From the NCBI GenBank assembly GCA_024195265.1, contig JAJLRJ010000008.1, positions 41,484,373-41,548,372 on the forward strand: DNA of 64,000 bases, in the 5' to 3' direction. The position numbers and the translations under genes were made by a program. The notes under the pieces were generated by a model that searched no databases, had not been told where the DNA came from, and saw only the letters and a program-made list of their open reading frames with translations. This DNA comes from Dendrophyllia cribrosa. Taxonomy: Eukaryota > Cnidaria > Anthozoa > Scleractinia > Dendrophylliidae. This document shows positions 22,248 through 33,059 of the stretch, one piece after another (positions within the stretch are counted from its first letter, which is position 1; each line of letters starts with the position of its first letter).

Positions 22248-22818
22248 TGTAAGGTACATGAACGTACACACACCAGACAGGAAAATGTAAGTGAACGCAC
22301 AGGACAAAAACCTCATAAATGTAAGAACTGTGATAAGTGCTTAAGCCAGAAAGGAAATTGTACGTTGCATGAACGTACACACACGGGACAAAAATCTTAT
22401 AATTGCAACATTGCGATAAGCGCTTCAGCGATGGATCAACTTGTAAGAGACACGAACGGACACATACAGGAGAAAACCCTTACAAGTGCAAGCATTGCGA
22501 TAAGTGCTTTATCAGTGGATCAAATTGTAAGAGACACGAAAGGGTCCACACAAGGGAGAAACGTCATCAATGCAAGCACTGTGGCGAGTGGTTTACCGAT
22601 TGCATTCATTAAATCAACACAAAGAGAGAACGCACTCAGGGAAATACTTCTTTGACATACGAGCTGCTCAATCAGGAGGGACAGAGCCTCAACTGTTATC
22701 TTCCACTGCTGAACACACTGCTAACCAGTTGAACACATTCAGCTGTTGGATTTGTCAAGAGGAATTAAGTAGTCGGGAGATTAAAGAAAACACTGATAAT
22801 CATATGATAATGGAGTGA

Positions 22819-23320
22819 CACTGAGTTTGAAAAAAAAATAGGCAGTTAATTCAAAATGGTTTATTGTTAAATGTTTAAAATATGGAAATCATCTCAAAAG
22901 AGATGTTCTCCTGCTGCATGCGTCAATGCCACCGTTTTTACTGCAAGGCGACCTTTTGCATCAAACGCCACTGAGCGATTTGCATTAGACTTTCTATTCC
23001 TCGAATTTTACGAAGCCCTCAAAGATAACTTCTTACTCTGCTAGGCCGTGCTTAGTAATTAACAGCAGTGATATTTCTGTTTATACACCGAATTTTCTTG
23101 AGAAACATCTGGCCTTCGCGAAGTAATATTGCAATATCTACTACCCTGAAGCCTCGTACGAGCAAATAAACTCGCCAATGTAAAGTAACGGCATAATTTA
23201 CTGTTATTTTACTGTTTGAGTAGCCACCATCTTGTATTTCACTCATGGTTAAATCAGGCACCTCATATACACTGCTCAGCGTTGTTTTGATTCAGTGGGT
23301 CGCGAAGCAGAGAAAGGGTG
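22819..23320 (+). repeat. 3' flank of zinc-finger gene A, copied elsewhere in the cluster
   Basis: Related sequence follows gene B (58450-58960) and occurs without intact genes at 25540-25880 and 30877-31130. Shared words include GAGATGTTCTCCTGCTGC (variants) and CACTGAGC[AG][AG]TTTGCA. This marks four units of one duplicated zinc-finger locus. Confidence 0.65.
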
Positions 23321-23903
23321 GAAAAAGGCTTCTTGTATATCGAAAAAAACTCATTTGAACAAGGATCGTTGTGGTTAATGTTATTGTTTTGTAAAGTTCA
23401 GATTCCATTCATTAAAAAGTCAAAGGATATGTTAAGTTGTTTAGTAAGACGTAGACTCACTTGGTCCAAATTGTTTTTTAAAAAATCATTGCGTTTCGTT
23501 GTTATTCTCCGCATTTAATGATCAGTTTGAGAAACTATATCAAACACTCGAGAAAGTGGGTAAAAAAAAAATCTCAGCTGCGCCTCGTTTTTCAACCCAC
23601 TTCTCGGTGTTTGGATGTCCTGATGAAACACTCTTTCTCGTGTTTCATATATTATAAGATGAAAGGCTCCTGTGAGCCAACTCGTGAATACGAAACGTTC
23701 GCACCGCCCCTCTCCTACACGTTTTGCATTAAACCCTTACCCCCCACCCCCTTACCCGAGGAGCGGGAGCTTTCGGAGTCGCAAGGCAACATAGTGCGTT
23801 TAACCTAAAATTTCAAGGGGCCTGGGTACGAGGTAGGCACCAGGTTGATTTACCTCCTCCGATAATGGCCATGTCACACTGTAAGTCACGTTATCTGGTA
23901 GTA
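23321..23903. other. No gene recognised
   Basis: No supported gene. A weak inverted pair around AACACTCGAGAAAG and CTTTCTCGTGTTT (about 23545-23645) may be a MITE. Confidence 0.4.
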
Positions 23904-24857
23904 CAGTCGAAGCTCTCGTAAGCGGACACCCTCGGAACGCAAAAAAAGTGTCCGTAACTGGAGCTGGCCGCTTACGAGAATGGTTCTCGTAAGCGGCCAC
24001 TAGAGGTGTAGGGGACAGATGGCCGCTTACGGGAGCTTGCCCAGCTAACAATAAATACAGTACCGTATTGGAAATACAAAAAAATACCGCCGTATTAAAT
24101 GACATTTTTGTTTTATTGCGCCCTATACTGTACAACCTACGATATAATGACGATTACTGAACAGTATTACAGTGTATACTGCAGTACTAGGACTTTCCCT
24201 TGAGTGCCTTGGCTACAGTGTTGTGCTGACAACGTTGTAATTCCAGTCACAAGGGCATATGCATGTAAGTGGTGTTTCGAAATGTAACCGGACGTGGATG
24301 ACGACAAAACAAACACTGAAATATGGTACTGTAATTACTGTAAAACTAGAAGTAATCACAGATTAAAGTGCGTCTCCTTAGGTACCTCGTTGTGACATAG
24401 CATTCGCGTTTCAGGCATGCTTCTGGTTCAAAACACGCGCTAAGCATGCGGGATACTATTGTGACGTTTGACGACGCGCTAAGCATGCTGGATACTATTG
24501 TGACGTTTCAAGATGGCGCAGATTTGGTACCGACACTTTTCTCGATTCGTTCCGCCTAGCCGACAAGATTAGGAAGCGTCTCCTTCGTCGACGCAATCAT
24601 TGTGACGAACGGCGATGTAAATTTGATTGATAAAAACAAGATACAGAGGTTGTTAATAGGATTTTCTTTGGGGTGTCCGCTTACGGAGCTTAAAAACAAA
24701 GAAAAAGTCTAAGTCGTAATCTCTGAAAGTGTCCGCGGCCGCTTACGAGAATGTAAAAATACAGAGTTTGTATGGGAGTTAAAACGGGGTTTCAAACAAG
24801 GCGGCCGTAAGTAGAGCTGTCCACTTACGAGAGTGTCCGTTAAGAGAGCTTCGACTG
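23904..24857. mobile_element. Tigger-like element, 954 bp, TA target
   Basis: Ends CAGTCGAAGCTCTCGTAAGC and its near-complement (ending GAGAGCTTCGACTG) are flanked by TA at 23902-23903 and 24858-24859. Many internal copies of CGCTTACGAGAA lie near both ends. A second repeat (24352-24600) is nested inside. Confidence 0.8.
24352..24600 (-). repeat. Nested repeat module, inverted copy of 25891-26100
   Basis: The minus strand reads GCGTCGACGAAGGAGACGCT then CGGCTAGGCGGAACGAATCG and onward, matching the plus strand at 25891-26095. The other edge (AGTGCGTCTCCTTA) matches the far end of the longer copy near 27010-27025. It looks like a deletion derivative of that element inserted inside the Tigger-like element. 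Confidence 0.65.
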
Positions 24858-24859
24858 TA

Positions 24860-25540
24860 TGCTCTTTGTCTTGTTCTGCTTCTGTTGGTAAGGAAGCGTA
24901 ACAGTTTGGATGAGGTATACCGTCTAGCGTGAAATTTTTCCGAGAGTTTTGTTTTACGGATTGGCGATTTTCTGTGTTTTGCAGGAACAATTTTGTGGTT
25001 GGCGATGACTGAAATTTCTGCTAGGAACTAATTTTTGCGATTTGCTTTTCAAGCAGCAGAACATTACATCAAATTTTATTACTTGTTGAGTAACGACACG
25101 CTCAACTTAGAGACATTTCACTGAATTCTATTTAATATTCGAAGGTGATACAGTATATTCTATTACGAGAATGTAAAACTTTAATTGCAAAAAGTAACCA
25201 TGTCTTAATGAGCTTTATTTTACTGAAGGGAGTAAATTTTTGCGGACAATTATTTTACGAGTCTTTTTCTGTGGGAACTTATTTGTGCGGATTGAGGGCA
25301 ATCCGCAAAGATTTCGTGCCACACGGTATATCATGAATATCGACAAATAATATACTTAATGACTGAGTGGGAGGACCGAATGGAACAATATTTGGCTCCC
25401 TGTCATGGCACAGGGACCGTACGCTTTTGTAGTAGTGACGGCTTTTTTCCGGTCCCGCTCGCGCAAATGCGTTCGGCCCTCAAACAGGTGTTGTGTAACT
25501 AGTAGTTTTGAAAAATAAATAATGAAGGGAGAAAATTCAC
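24860..25540. other. No gene recognised
   Basis: Nothing coding supported. Confidence 0.45.
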
Positions 25541-25880
25541 AGTGGATCATTTTTTAATTATAATAGTCATCTGAGAAGATGACAAATTTCTTCTCCTGGA
25601 TGCGTCGTTACCACTGATGTCATTGTTGACCTTTTGAATCAAAACTCCACTGAGCAGTTTGCAATAGACTTCTGTCAATCAGGGAAAATTTCATTTGAAA
25701 ACGCGAAATAGGTGGGCGATTACCTGAAGCATTTGGCTTGTAAAGGAACAATGGCGTGCGATTCGTCAAATTTTATGAACATCAATCGAGCTGAGCCAAC
25801 GCCTAGATGGAAACCAACGGTAACTTGTTACCCTGCTGACCTATGCTGAGTAATTTACGGTAGTCATATTTAATAATAAT
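25541..25880 (+). repeat. Orphan copy of zinc-finger 3' flank
   Basis: Similar to the DNA after genes A and B and to 30877-31130 (words such as CTCCTGGATGCGTCGTTACC, and TTTGAATCAAAACTCCACTG). No finger sequence precedes it, so the gene of this unit has been lost or replaced by repeats. Confidence 0.6.
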
Positions 25881-25890
25881 AATAATAATT

Positions 25891-27025
25891 GCGTCGACGA
25901 AGGAGACGCTTCCTAATCTTGTCGGCTAAGCGGAACGAATCGAGAAATGTGTCGGTACCAAATCTGCGCCATTTTGAAACGTCACAATAGTATCCAGCAT
26001 TCTTAGCGCGTCGTCTAGGCTAAGCGGAACGAATCGAGAAAAGTGTCGGTACCAAATCTGCGCCATTTTGAAACGTCACAATAGTATCCAGCATCGCGTG
26101 GAAATCAGGCATCATCCTGGGGAGCTGGGGTTCCGAAATGTCACATGTGAATAATCTATTTGTCTTGATTTAGTTTCGGATATTTTCCCGATTTTGGAAT
26201 CGTACGGCTCAATATTTCAATGCCTAGTAAAAGTACGCAGTGGAAAAATTGGACGAAGGTTCTTCTCCGGACCAAGTAAGTTGTTGGGTCTCTTTGGAAT
26301 CAAGCAAGAAGTTACAGATTTTCCTCGCTGCCGTTCTGGTATGTTTTGAATGTTCTATCTTGATTTTGCTGTGGTTCTCTGCCTGATTTGGGAAGCTTTC
26401 ACCTAAATACCGACGTCGTTCTTCGCAATGTTCCACGGTACGGTGCAATTCGCTTATGTCTTGTAGCAATAATTCACTGACCGGCCGCGCCAGGCGAACG
26501 CAGATAATTTAACTTTACAGTGCTCGAAATTGCGCCTGTATCAGGCGCATTTGCGACTAAAGATTTCGCAGTTTTGTGACTAAAATTTGTCTAGCTAATA
26601 AAGGAATTATATTCAACAGTCTTGTGTCTTACTTGCAATTGGTAGTTGTAATTTTATCTGAAAAATCTTGCGAAATTTCACGTTGAATGTTGCGTGACTT
26701 AAACGTCGAAATTTCTCATTTCCGGTTCCGGTATTGGTACATGTACTGAGGAGTATGATTTCAGAATCGGAGAAATAACCGAAATGAAATCAAGACAAAT
26801 ATACTATTTATATGTCGGAAAAATCTGAGACCTTTCGGAGTACACAGCACGGCAGGATTTTGCCCGATTCCACGGCGATAGCGTGAATTTGTTTGATGGC
26901 GGCCCGACGTTTTTGCCTGCGTGACATATCTCGCGACATAGCCCTTTTCAACAGTGGCTGAATTAATTCATGAAACTGAGGTACTAGGCTAAGACGAGGT
27001 GCCACGGGATAAGGAGACGCACTAT
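25891..27025 (+). mobile_element. Repeat element with internal tandem duplication
   Basis: Begins GCGTCGACGAAGGAGACGCT and ends near GGAGACGCACTATAATC, so AAGGAGACGC is present at both edges. A 94-bp module (GGCTAAGCGGAACGAATCGA ... TATCCAGCAT) is tandemly repeated at 25924 and 26018. Both edges abut AAT microsatellites. A minus-strand frame at 26808-27005 (basic, DMSRRQKRRAAIKQ) is unrecognised. An inverted short copy lies at 24352-24600. Confidence 0.5.
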
Positions 27026-27043
27026 AATCTATGATTACTACTA

Positions 27044-27045
<2 letters not shown>

Positions 27046-27079
<34 letters not shown>
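27046..27079 (+). repeat. (AAT)n microsatellite
   Basis: About eleven AAT units. A shorter run occurs at 25870-25889. Confidence 0.85.
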
Positions 27080-27476
27080 TTTAATCACCACATTTTCGCA
27101 TTAAAAATGAATTACAGTGTGTTAACTGTTTATTACGAAAATTACAAAAACCATCTTAGATGTATATTAACGAATTTACTTAACAAATGACTGGCCTACG
27201 TGAAGTTATATCTACTACTTTGGTCCAAGGTTGAACTTTGTTGGTTCTGTTCCGAGGCAACAGTTAAGATAATTTTCTACACGCTGATGGTTTTAATATG
27301 TGGTTTATAGAGGATCTGGGAGTTCCCGCAAACGGAAAAAAAGCTATTTTAATAGCTTTTTTTTAATAGATTTTTTTTGCACAACGTGTTTTACAGTCCA
27401 ACTTCTTAACACGAGAGACTTTAAGATACGCTTCGGTGAGGTGCCACAACGGCTACTTCGGCCGTGAGGGACTAGG
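27080..27476. other. No gene recognised
   Basis: AT-rich, with T-runs. CAGTCCAACTTCTTAACAC near 27396 resembles the edge of the repeat at 59455. Confidence 0.4.
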
Positions 27477-27839
27477 GTGGCAACGTTGTTTACCCGCCAA
27501 ACTCAAATGATTAAGATTTGGCGGTTCGGCAACGGTGCGTACAGCCTCAGCGTAAACAAAGTTGTCGAAGCTGTTTTTGCAAAAATGGCTTCATTCAAGG
27601 TCACCGGAGACCTCATTCTACTCTCGTACGGCATGAATTTGATTAATGACGATGAGTTCTTGTTGCTGTATCCGTCTTACCGCTCCCAAAACTTAGATTT
27701 GCCATATGATTCCTACCCTGAGTTCAATCTAGATGAATTCAACGAAGATGAATGCTTGGCAGAATTTCGATTTATACGTTGCAAATGTTCCGTTTTCAGC
27801 GAAAACAGTAGCTTTTTCCCTTCCAGCTATCTAACATAG
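27477..27839 (+). pseudogene. N-terminal exon of a Harbinger-type nuclease (HARBI1-like)
   Basis: From the ATG near 27585 the frame reads MASFKVTGDLILLSYGMNLI, then DDEFLLLYPSYRSQNLDL and EFNLDEFNEDECLAEFRF. This acidic N-terminal module ending in ECxAEFRF is how many cnidarian PIF/Harbinger nucleases begin, before the DDE domain. After FRF the frame loses resemblance (IRCKCSVFSENSS) and stops, and no DDE domain follows in the next kilobases. It is therefore a solo exon or truncated transposon remnant. The family call rests on recalled resemblance of a short segment. An expressed orphan peptide cannot be excluded. Confidence 0.5.
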
Positions 27840-28469
27840 AATAGACAGTTAACAGCTCAGTCATTCTAATTGCAGGATAAAATGGCGATACACAATAATA
27901 CTGATAACTCTAAAAGAGTGTTGGCGCGTTTAGAAGCGAAGCGAAGACTCCAACCATATTATTAAAAACAGCAAAGTAAGCTTAAATAAACTCAATTTCA
28001 ATAAGCACAATTTCAGCACGGCTGTTCAGAGAACTGATAAGCTCAAACATTCGGAACTTATTCCAACGTTTTACTTGAAATACGGTTTTACAATGACAGA
28101 AAAATTTACAAGCTACTTAGTACTTACGAAGCTTTCCTGTCAGCTACTCGACTGTCAGCCCTGCTGGTGCTGAATTTTTCAATTTTTTTGCTAAAAATCA
28201 CAAAGCAACAATTGTCTTAGCACACACTTTTATGATTTAGTACTTTATCTTTGAACTGGGCTACTCAAAACAGTTAAATAAGCGTTAAAATGGGCCGAAA
28301 ATGGCAGTTTATACTCACGAAGCGAAGAGTACGACAAACCTTGGACTTCGCCGTAGCAGACAACACATGCAGCTACGGCGGGAAGGCCGAGAACACGTGT
28401 GATGGCGTCATCGATCGGAAGTATGTTTCAGCTCCTGTCGCCTAGCACCTCGCTGTAGCGTATCGTAAA

Positions 28470-29190
28470 GCCACTACGGACACCAAAAAGATGGGTGTCC
28501 TCGTAACAGAGGTGTCATTATTATAGAGGTTAAATTTGTAGGAGTTTTGGTCTCTTTTCGGACCAAGTGAACTGTCCATAAGAGAGAGGTGTTCGTAAGG
28601 AGACTCTTCAACTGCAGTTCTTCTGTTTACAAAATTAGTTTCCTAATAATACAATGATTATAGAGCAGTTTTCAATTGAGTGTCGTAAAACCAAAACCAA
28701 AGTAATTACTCTGACCAATCACAGCAGTCGTAAACAATCCAATGAACCAATCAGAGCTCGAAGCAATTACATGTCGGCGGCGCCAAGCGCGGGAAAACGC
28801 GTGCGAGCAAGTCACGATTGGTTTTGGTTTTACTTCTGATTGGTCGAGAAAGTGGCGCGAGATTTTTTAGCCAATCACAAAGCGTAGCAATGCAAAACCA
28901 AAGCAATTGTGTAATTACTTTCGATACTCAATTGAAAACTGCTCTATATGGCAAACAAGTAACTGTATTTGCAAAGACCACCGTAATGAAATAGAAGCAC
29001 GGATCCTGTGGTAAAGGATCTAATAAACTATAACTGATAATTAATCGATTAGATAAAAAAGCAAGGCTGATTCACGGTAAGATTAACAAACCATACTGAT
29101 AGTTTCATTATCAATATATCCAGGATCACATTTATAGACAGACAGTTATCTTTTTCCAGGATTAAAGCTCCATGCATTTTCTTTTAAGGG
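28470..29190 (+). repeat. Duplicated unit, paralogous to 59455-59960
   Basis: Shared blocks include GGACACCAAAAAGA, TTTTGGTCTCTTTTCGGACC (variants), GTTCTTCTGTTTACAAAATT, ACAAGTAACTGTATTTGCAA and CATTTATAGACAGACAGTT. This copy carries a 286-bp MITE that the other lacks. Part of the zinc-finger locus duplication or an old interspersed repeat. Confidence 0.75.
28661..28946. mobile_element. MITE, TIR TAGAGCAGTTTTCAATTGAG
   Basis: The left end is TAGAGCAGTTTTCAATTGAG and the right end is the complement (CTCAATTGAAAACTGCTCTA), with similarity extending through GTGTCG/CGATAC. The paralogous unit near 59701-59720 is the empty site and supports a 2-bp TA-type duplication. Several CCAATCA/TGATTGG boxes lie inside. 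Confidence 0.8.
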
Positions 29191-29308
29191 GCCGATTACA
29201 TGGCGAATTTCGAGGGTCTCCTAGGGGTTTGGGGGAGGGGGACAAGGGAACATGGCCAATTTCAAGGGGAACAGAAAAAAAAATCTTAGGGAACACGGGA
29301 ACGGTAGG

Positions 29309-29461
29309 GTCGCAGCTCTAAGAAGCCTCTATTTTCATTGGCCTTGTAAAACACAGCTGCTATTGTTTTTAGGGTTAGGGTCCATTGTTGTGTTGTTTGT
29401 CCTATATTGTAATCTCTAAGGGTGGCAAGCCAATGGTGTGAAACCTTCTAAGAGCTGCGAC
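29309..29461. mobile_element. Small MITE, TIR GTCGCAGCTCT
   Basis: GTCGCAGCTCTAAGAAG at the left faces CTTCTAAGAGCTGCGAC at the right. The element is 153 bp and non-coding. Confidence 0.7.
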
Positions 29462-30640
29462 ATCACCCCACGTTGCGAATCACGGGAACAAACATTGTCA
29501 ACATTAATTGTGAAAGGGAACCTGACGAAAATATTAAAGAAAAGACGTAAAAATCACTTTTCTGACCTTTGATCCGACATTTCTCTTTTTAAAATCGATT
29601 TTGCGTCATCTGCTATTTGTGAACACAACCAACAGTCTGCAGCGTATGGCAGAACTCGACGAGTTCGCGTCATTTGCGCGTGCACGAGCGCGCGCGCACT
29701 TCGAAGCAAGAGGGTTTCCTTTACAAAGGGGATTTCGCACTGGTCGGGAACAATAGCTTGACAACGAGCACGGCGACCCCCAATTTTTAATGCAGAAATT
29801 TAAATGACACACGGTTGACTACAATATATCGCGATTTAAAGAAAAGTTAAAAATTCTGCTTTGAAATATTTGTATTTGAATGCTGTAAAGAACACGTCTT
29901 CAGGTAGTGTTGGGTATGCGCGCACGCCGCGAATTCTTTAATTTCTTTTATAATCTTAATTCCTGGTCAACTAAAATAGTTTATAATGTAAGATCAAAGT
30001 CAATTTTGTTGAACCGCTCTATTATTTTAATCCAAGCAATTATTTTTTTTTTAGAAATTATAGTCCCCTTTCTGAATACTAGGGTTCAGTAATGAAACCT
30101 CGCGGGTCGTATAGTTACTATAATGGCCATCCATGTTGTGCAAAAACGAGCACGGTGACCCCTATTTTTTATTTCATTTTTGTGATGCTCATAACATAAT
30201 TACCATCTGGACCAAGTTTTAGAAAATCGTAAAAATTCCTTCTTTTTCAATGGAATCACCTTAATATGTTCTTAATATGGCTGTTTCGAGCCGCTGATAG
30301 CTTGCAATAACGCGTAAAGAAATGCTGTACATTAGCTCATACGAGGTAAATTTATCTGTGAAAAGGTCAAACTGCTGAGATCTTATATCATCGTATATCG
30401 AGCAAGCAAAGTGGTTTCTCGGTGGTTTGACGTTTTTATTGAAAACGTAAAGAAGGGTTACTGTGCCTCTTTACTATTTCCAGCTATTTTTGCGATAAAA
30501 GGTTGACTTCAGTTGGTTATTTTTTAGGCAATATTTCGAGAATTTGCTTCTTGCTAATGGTTTTAATAAGAGTTTGCGCAACAAAAATATAAAACTATTT
30601 TTTAACAAAGGCACGGAGTAAAAGTATTTTGCGCCACATG
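29462..30640. other. No gene recognised
   Basis: Contains a CG-rich patch near 29680-29700 (GCGCGTGCACGAGCGCGCGC). GAGCACGGCGACCCC near 29766 recurs as GAGCACGGTGACCCC near 30148. Nothing coding supported. Confidence 0.45.
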
Positions 30641-30650
30641 ATCTACAGTC

Positions 30651-30770
30651 TACACTACGAGTACTCCCTCTTTTCTCTCTGGGATAGTCGAGCGGGCAAT
30701 CACGCGAGCGCGTGCGCGAGGAGACTGCGCTCAACTATCCCTGAGAGAAAAGAGGGACTGCTCGTAGTCT
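30651..30770. mobile_element. Foldback MITE with 10-bp target duplication
   Basis: Arms read ACTCCCTCTTTTCTCTCTGG and the near-complement CTGAGAGAAAAGAGGGACT around a CG-rich loop. The direct repeat ATCTACAGTC (30641-30650 and 30771-30780) flanks it exactly. A 10-bp duplication falls in the 9-11 bp range of Mutator-like elements. Confidence 0.75.
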
Positions 30771-30819
30771 ATCTACAGTCGTACTTCCAAAGAACGGATA
30801 GCGAAGGGAAGGAGCCAAT

Positions 30820-31130
30820 TTTATGTATTACAGATCTTCTTATGGAAAACATTGATAATGGTCATATGATACTGTAGAGACAAAGTTCTCCTGGATGTGT
30901 GGTTACCACTTATGTCACTGTTATACGCGACCTTTTGAATGAAAACTCCACATATACCTTATATGGGAAGAGTTCATCTGTGGGCAAGAAATACGAGGGC
31001 GATTGTCCTTAAACATTTGGCCTGTAAAGGAATAATGGCGTGCGACCGATTCGTCGAATTTTACGAACGTCGAGCTGAGCTAACGCCTCGAGCTCGATGA
31101 AGACCAACGGGAACTTTCACGATTCCATCA
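30820..31130 (+). pseudogene. 3' end of a lost zinc-finger gene plus its flank
   Basis: At 30836-30876 the frame reads LLMENIDNGHMIL and stops, matching the C-terminus of gene B (LLMEHYDNHMILE) and gene A (DNHMIME). The zinc-finger 3' flank follows. The fingers themselves are gone. Confidence 0.65.
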
Positions 31131-31256
31131 GGGTGTCCCACAATTCATTTTGGCTTTGCCGCTTCGATGGTAAGACTGGGCACCAGTTTTAATAATGGCG
31201 GCGTTCATTGTGCTGTTGACCAGTTTCTTCGCTGGTTAAACTCTTAGTCTCTAAAG
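31130..31256 (+). promoter_or_regulatory. Copy of the zinc-finger 5' exon
   Basis: CATCAGGGTGTCCCACAATT followed by CATTTTGGCTTTG and ending TCTCTAAAG|GTAAGAC is closely similar to 60890-61011, which stands in front of gene C. The conserved donor (GTAAGA) suggests a transcribed first exon. Which downstream gene it serves is unclear; gene B, 26 kb away, is the nearest plus-strand acceptor of this type. Confidence 0.55.
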
Positions 31257-31626
31257 GTAAGACATTTTAAAAATAGCCTAGCAGCATAAGGGTTGGTCTC
31301 AATTGTATCAATACGGAGCGGGTCAAATCTTCTCTTCCTTTCCGCATCATAATTCTTCGCCATATGTTCCTTGGTGGGCGGTGCCAACTCAGCGCTATGC
31401 TGTTGTCATCTGCTGGAGGCTCTTTACGCAACACACGTCCTGTTTATGCTTGGTTCTAGCTGTTACCATCTCCCACCCAGGCCACAGCCGGGATTTGATG
31501 TTCTATTCCCCACCCTGGGCACACAGAAAGAGACAATTCCCAACCCTCAGGACTCTTGACATAGCCACGCTTGTTACCAAACATAAACAGCCAGTTACAC
31601 GTTTTAACCCTTATGGGTTTCTGACC

Positions 31627-32432
31627 CTACCTTAGCGTGTCTCTACACCACATGGGATTAACAAATTCGTCCGGTTTTACCATCTTGTCTAGTTTCAAAA
31701 TGCCGTCTTTTGACCGAAAAACAGAAATAAAATTGTTGGAAACAAAAAGGGGGTTGTACGAATTGTCATCATTTCTTGGTGTTGTTGTTTTTTCTTTTTT
31801 TACCATGTCCAGAACTCCTGCGCAGGTTCCTTGGGAGCCAAAGTGGTCTCCCCATTGGAATACGCGCAGTATTCTGCATTGATTGCATGCAATAAATATT
31901 AAAATTCCGTGTGTGGAAGTCCCAGGCCACTCCTTTGTATAACGTGTCAGACCTTCACGGTGTTTTGCGTGCAATCGATTCAGGGCATCGTACGTAATAT
32001 TTTTCAGTGGAAAGCAAAGTCTTAGCTCTTCGCAAGGCAAGACAGGAGTAATATTGTCTCAGTCCATGCTATTGTGTCTTTGATTTGCTGGGCAATTCAG
32101 AATATATGTATCAACTGCCTTAGACGAATCGACTCAGTTTGGGTGTATTGGACATGCTTGGACAGCAAAAGAATGACGAGAGGAGAGATTTGAATGTTTC
32201 TACTGTCACTATGATGCGCAAAATATGTCAATTGTGAAACTAAACTTTGTAAAAAGGAAAGATTTAATTCCATGATGAGAAATTCTTGCCAACTAAACTC
32301 AAGGCAAGTCAACTGTTCCTCTAAGAGGGAAAGGAGGTGTGGATACTGAAGGCAGTCTTGAAAGGGATACACATCGCTGTCACCCACGTGTTGGAAAATC
32401 CCAGCTGGTTTTCGTGAAAGGCTTGTCAACAA
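31627..32432 (-). other. Two unrecognised adjacent reading frames
   Basis: Minus-strand frames 32432-32097 (111 residues, leucine-rich: PHLLSLLEEQLTCLEFSWQE) and 32091-31627 (about 137 residues: ITYDALNRLHAKHREGLTRY, GILIFIACNQCRILRVFQWG) lie end to end. A TGA separates them in frame near 32065. The balanced composition, with several W, C and R residues, looks protein-like rather than random, and the two may be parts of one decayed gene or two exons. I do not recognise a family. No ATG starts the second frame. Confidence 0.3.
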
Positions 32433-32475
32433 TCGGGAGTGAGTGAGAAAACGAGCGGGAAGCGCTTAGGGACGA

Positions 32476-32495
32476 TGGCGCCGCTCGAGCGGCGC
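32476..32495. repeat. 20-bp perfect palindrome
   Basis: GGCGCCGCTCGAGCGGCGCC reads the same on both strands and stands out in AT-rich surroundings. Confidence 0.9.
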
Positions 32496-32499
32496 CTTA

Positions 32500-33055
32500 T
32501 CCCAGCCTGGGTAACAACGGTTTTCTCGCAGGGCGATCGTACATCAATCGTGGCCGGCCGACCAACAAACGGCGAGTCAAAGGGACAGTACATCGTGATT
32601 TCATGATTCTTGTCAGGATCTTTTTTTACACTTTCTTTATTTGCTTTTGAAATAAGAATAAAAAATTGCCAAAAGTGATGAAAGCAGAGAAAACATTAAC
32701 ATGGGAAACAAACATTACGTTACATTACAAGAGTATAAATACAGTTACAATACCGCTGAAGAAGAAAAAAAGAGTACAACGCAATTTTTTTTACAATACA
32801 ATTACACTAAATAAATAAATAAATTAAATAAAATGGAAGATGTTGCATGCTTTTTCATTATAGGAGTTTATCTAGAAAATTTTCCCATTTAGGTAAATGG
32901 AGATGTAAGTGCGTGAGACTTCCACGTCCCCAGCTGGTCGCTTACAGAATACAACATTGAGACGAAAAGAGCAGGAAAGCGGGGCACGGGAAAAGATAAC
33001 CAAATTACAGAAAGATGAAAAACATCGAAAGAAAAGTCCAATTTTTTTTAAATAA
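32500..33055. other. No gene recognised
   Basis: AT-rich, with (AAAT)n-like runs near 32805-32832. Confidence 0.45.
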
Positions 33056-33059
33056 CGTA

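Larger units (their letters stand above)
20581..22818 (+). pseudogene. C2H2 zinc-finger gene A, broken by frameshifts and an 840-bp insertion
   Basis: The last exon begins after the acceptor at 20580. An open frame from 20652 (MFLTQKRRSN) to 21251 gives 199 aa with five C2H2 fingers of the type [23 protein letters not shown]. It ends in a frameshift (HELHTPDREM). Finger relics 6 and 7 follow (21262-21407). An unrelated 840-bp insertion splits finger 7, and fingers resume at 22248 in shifting frames, including [20 protein letters not shown] and CKHCGEWF. The tail keeps the family C-terminus with a CWICQEEL motif ending at 22818. Fingers are 28-residue tandem units with H-T-G-Q-K-P linkers and would bind DNA as in KRAB-less zinc-finger proteins. 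Close relative of gene B at 57402. The first five fingers could still be expressed as a short protein. Confidence 0.85.
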
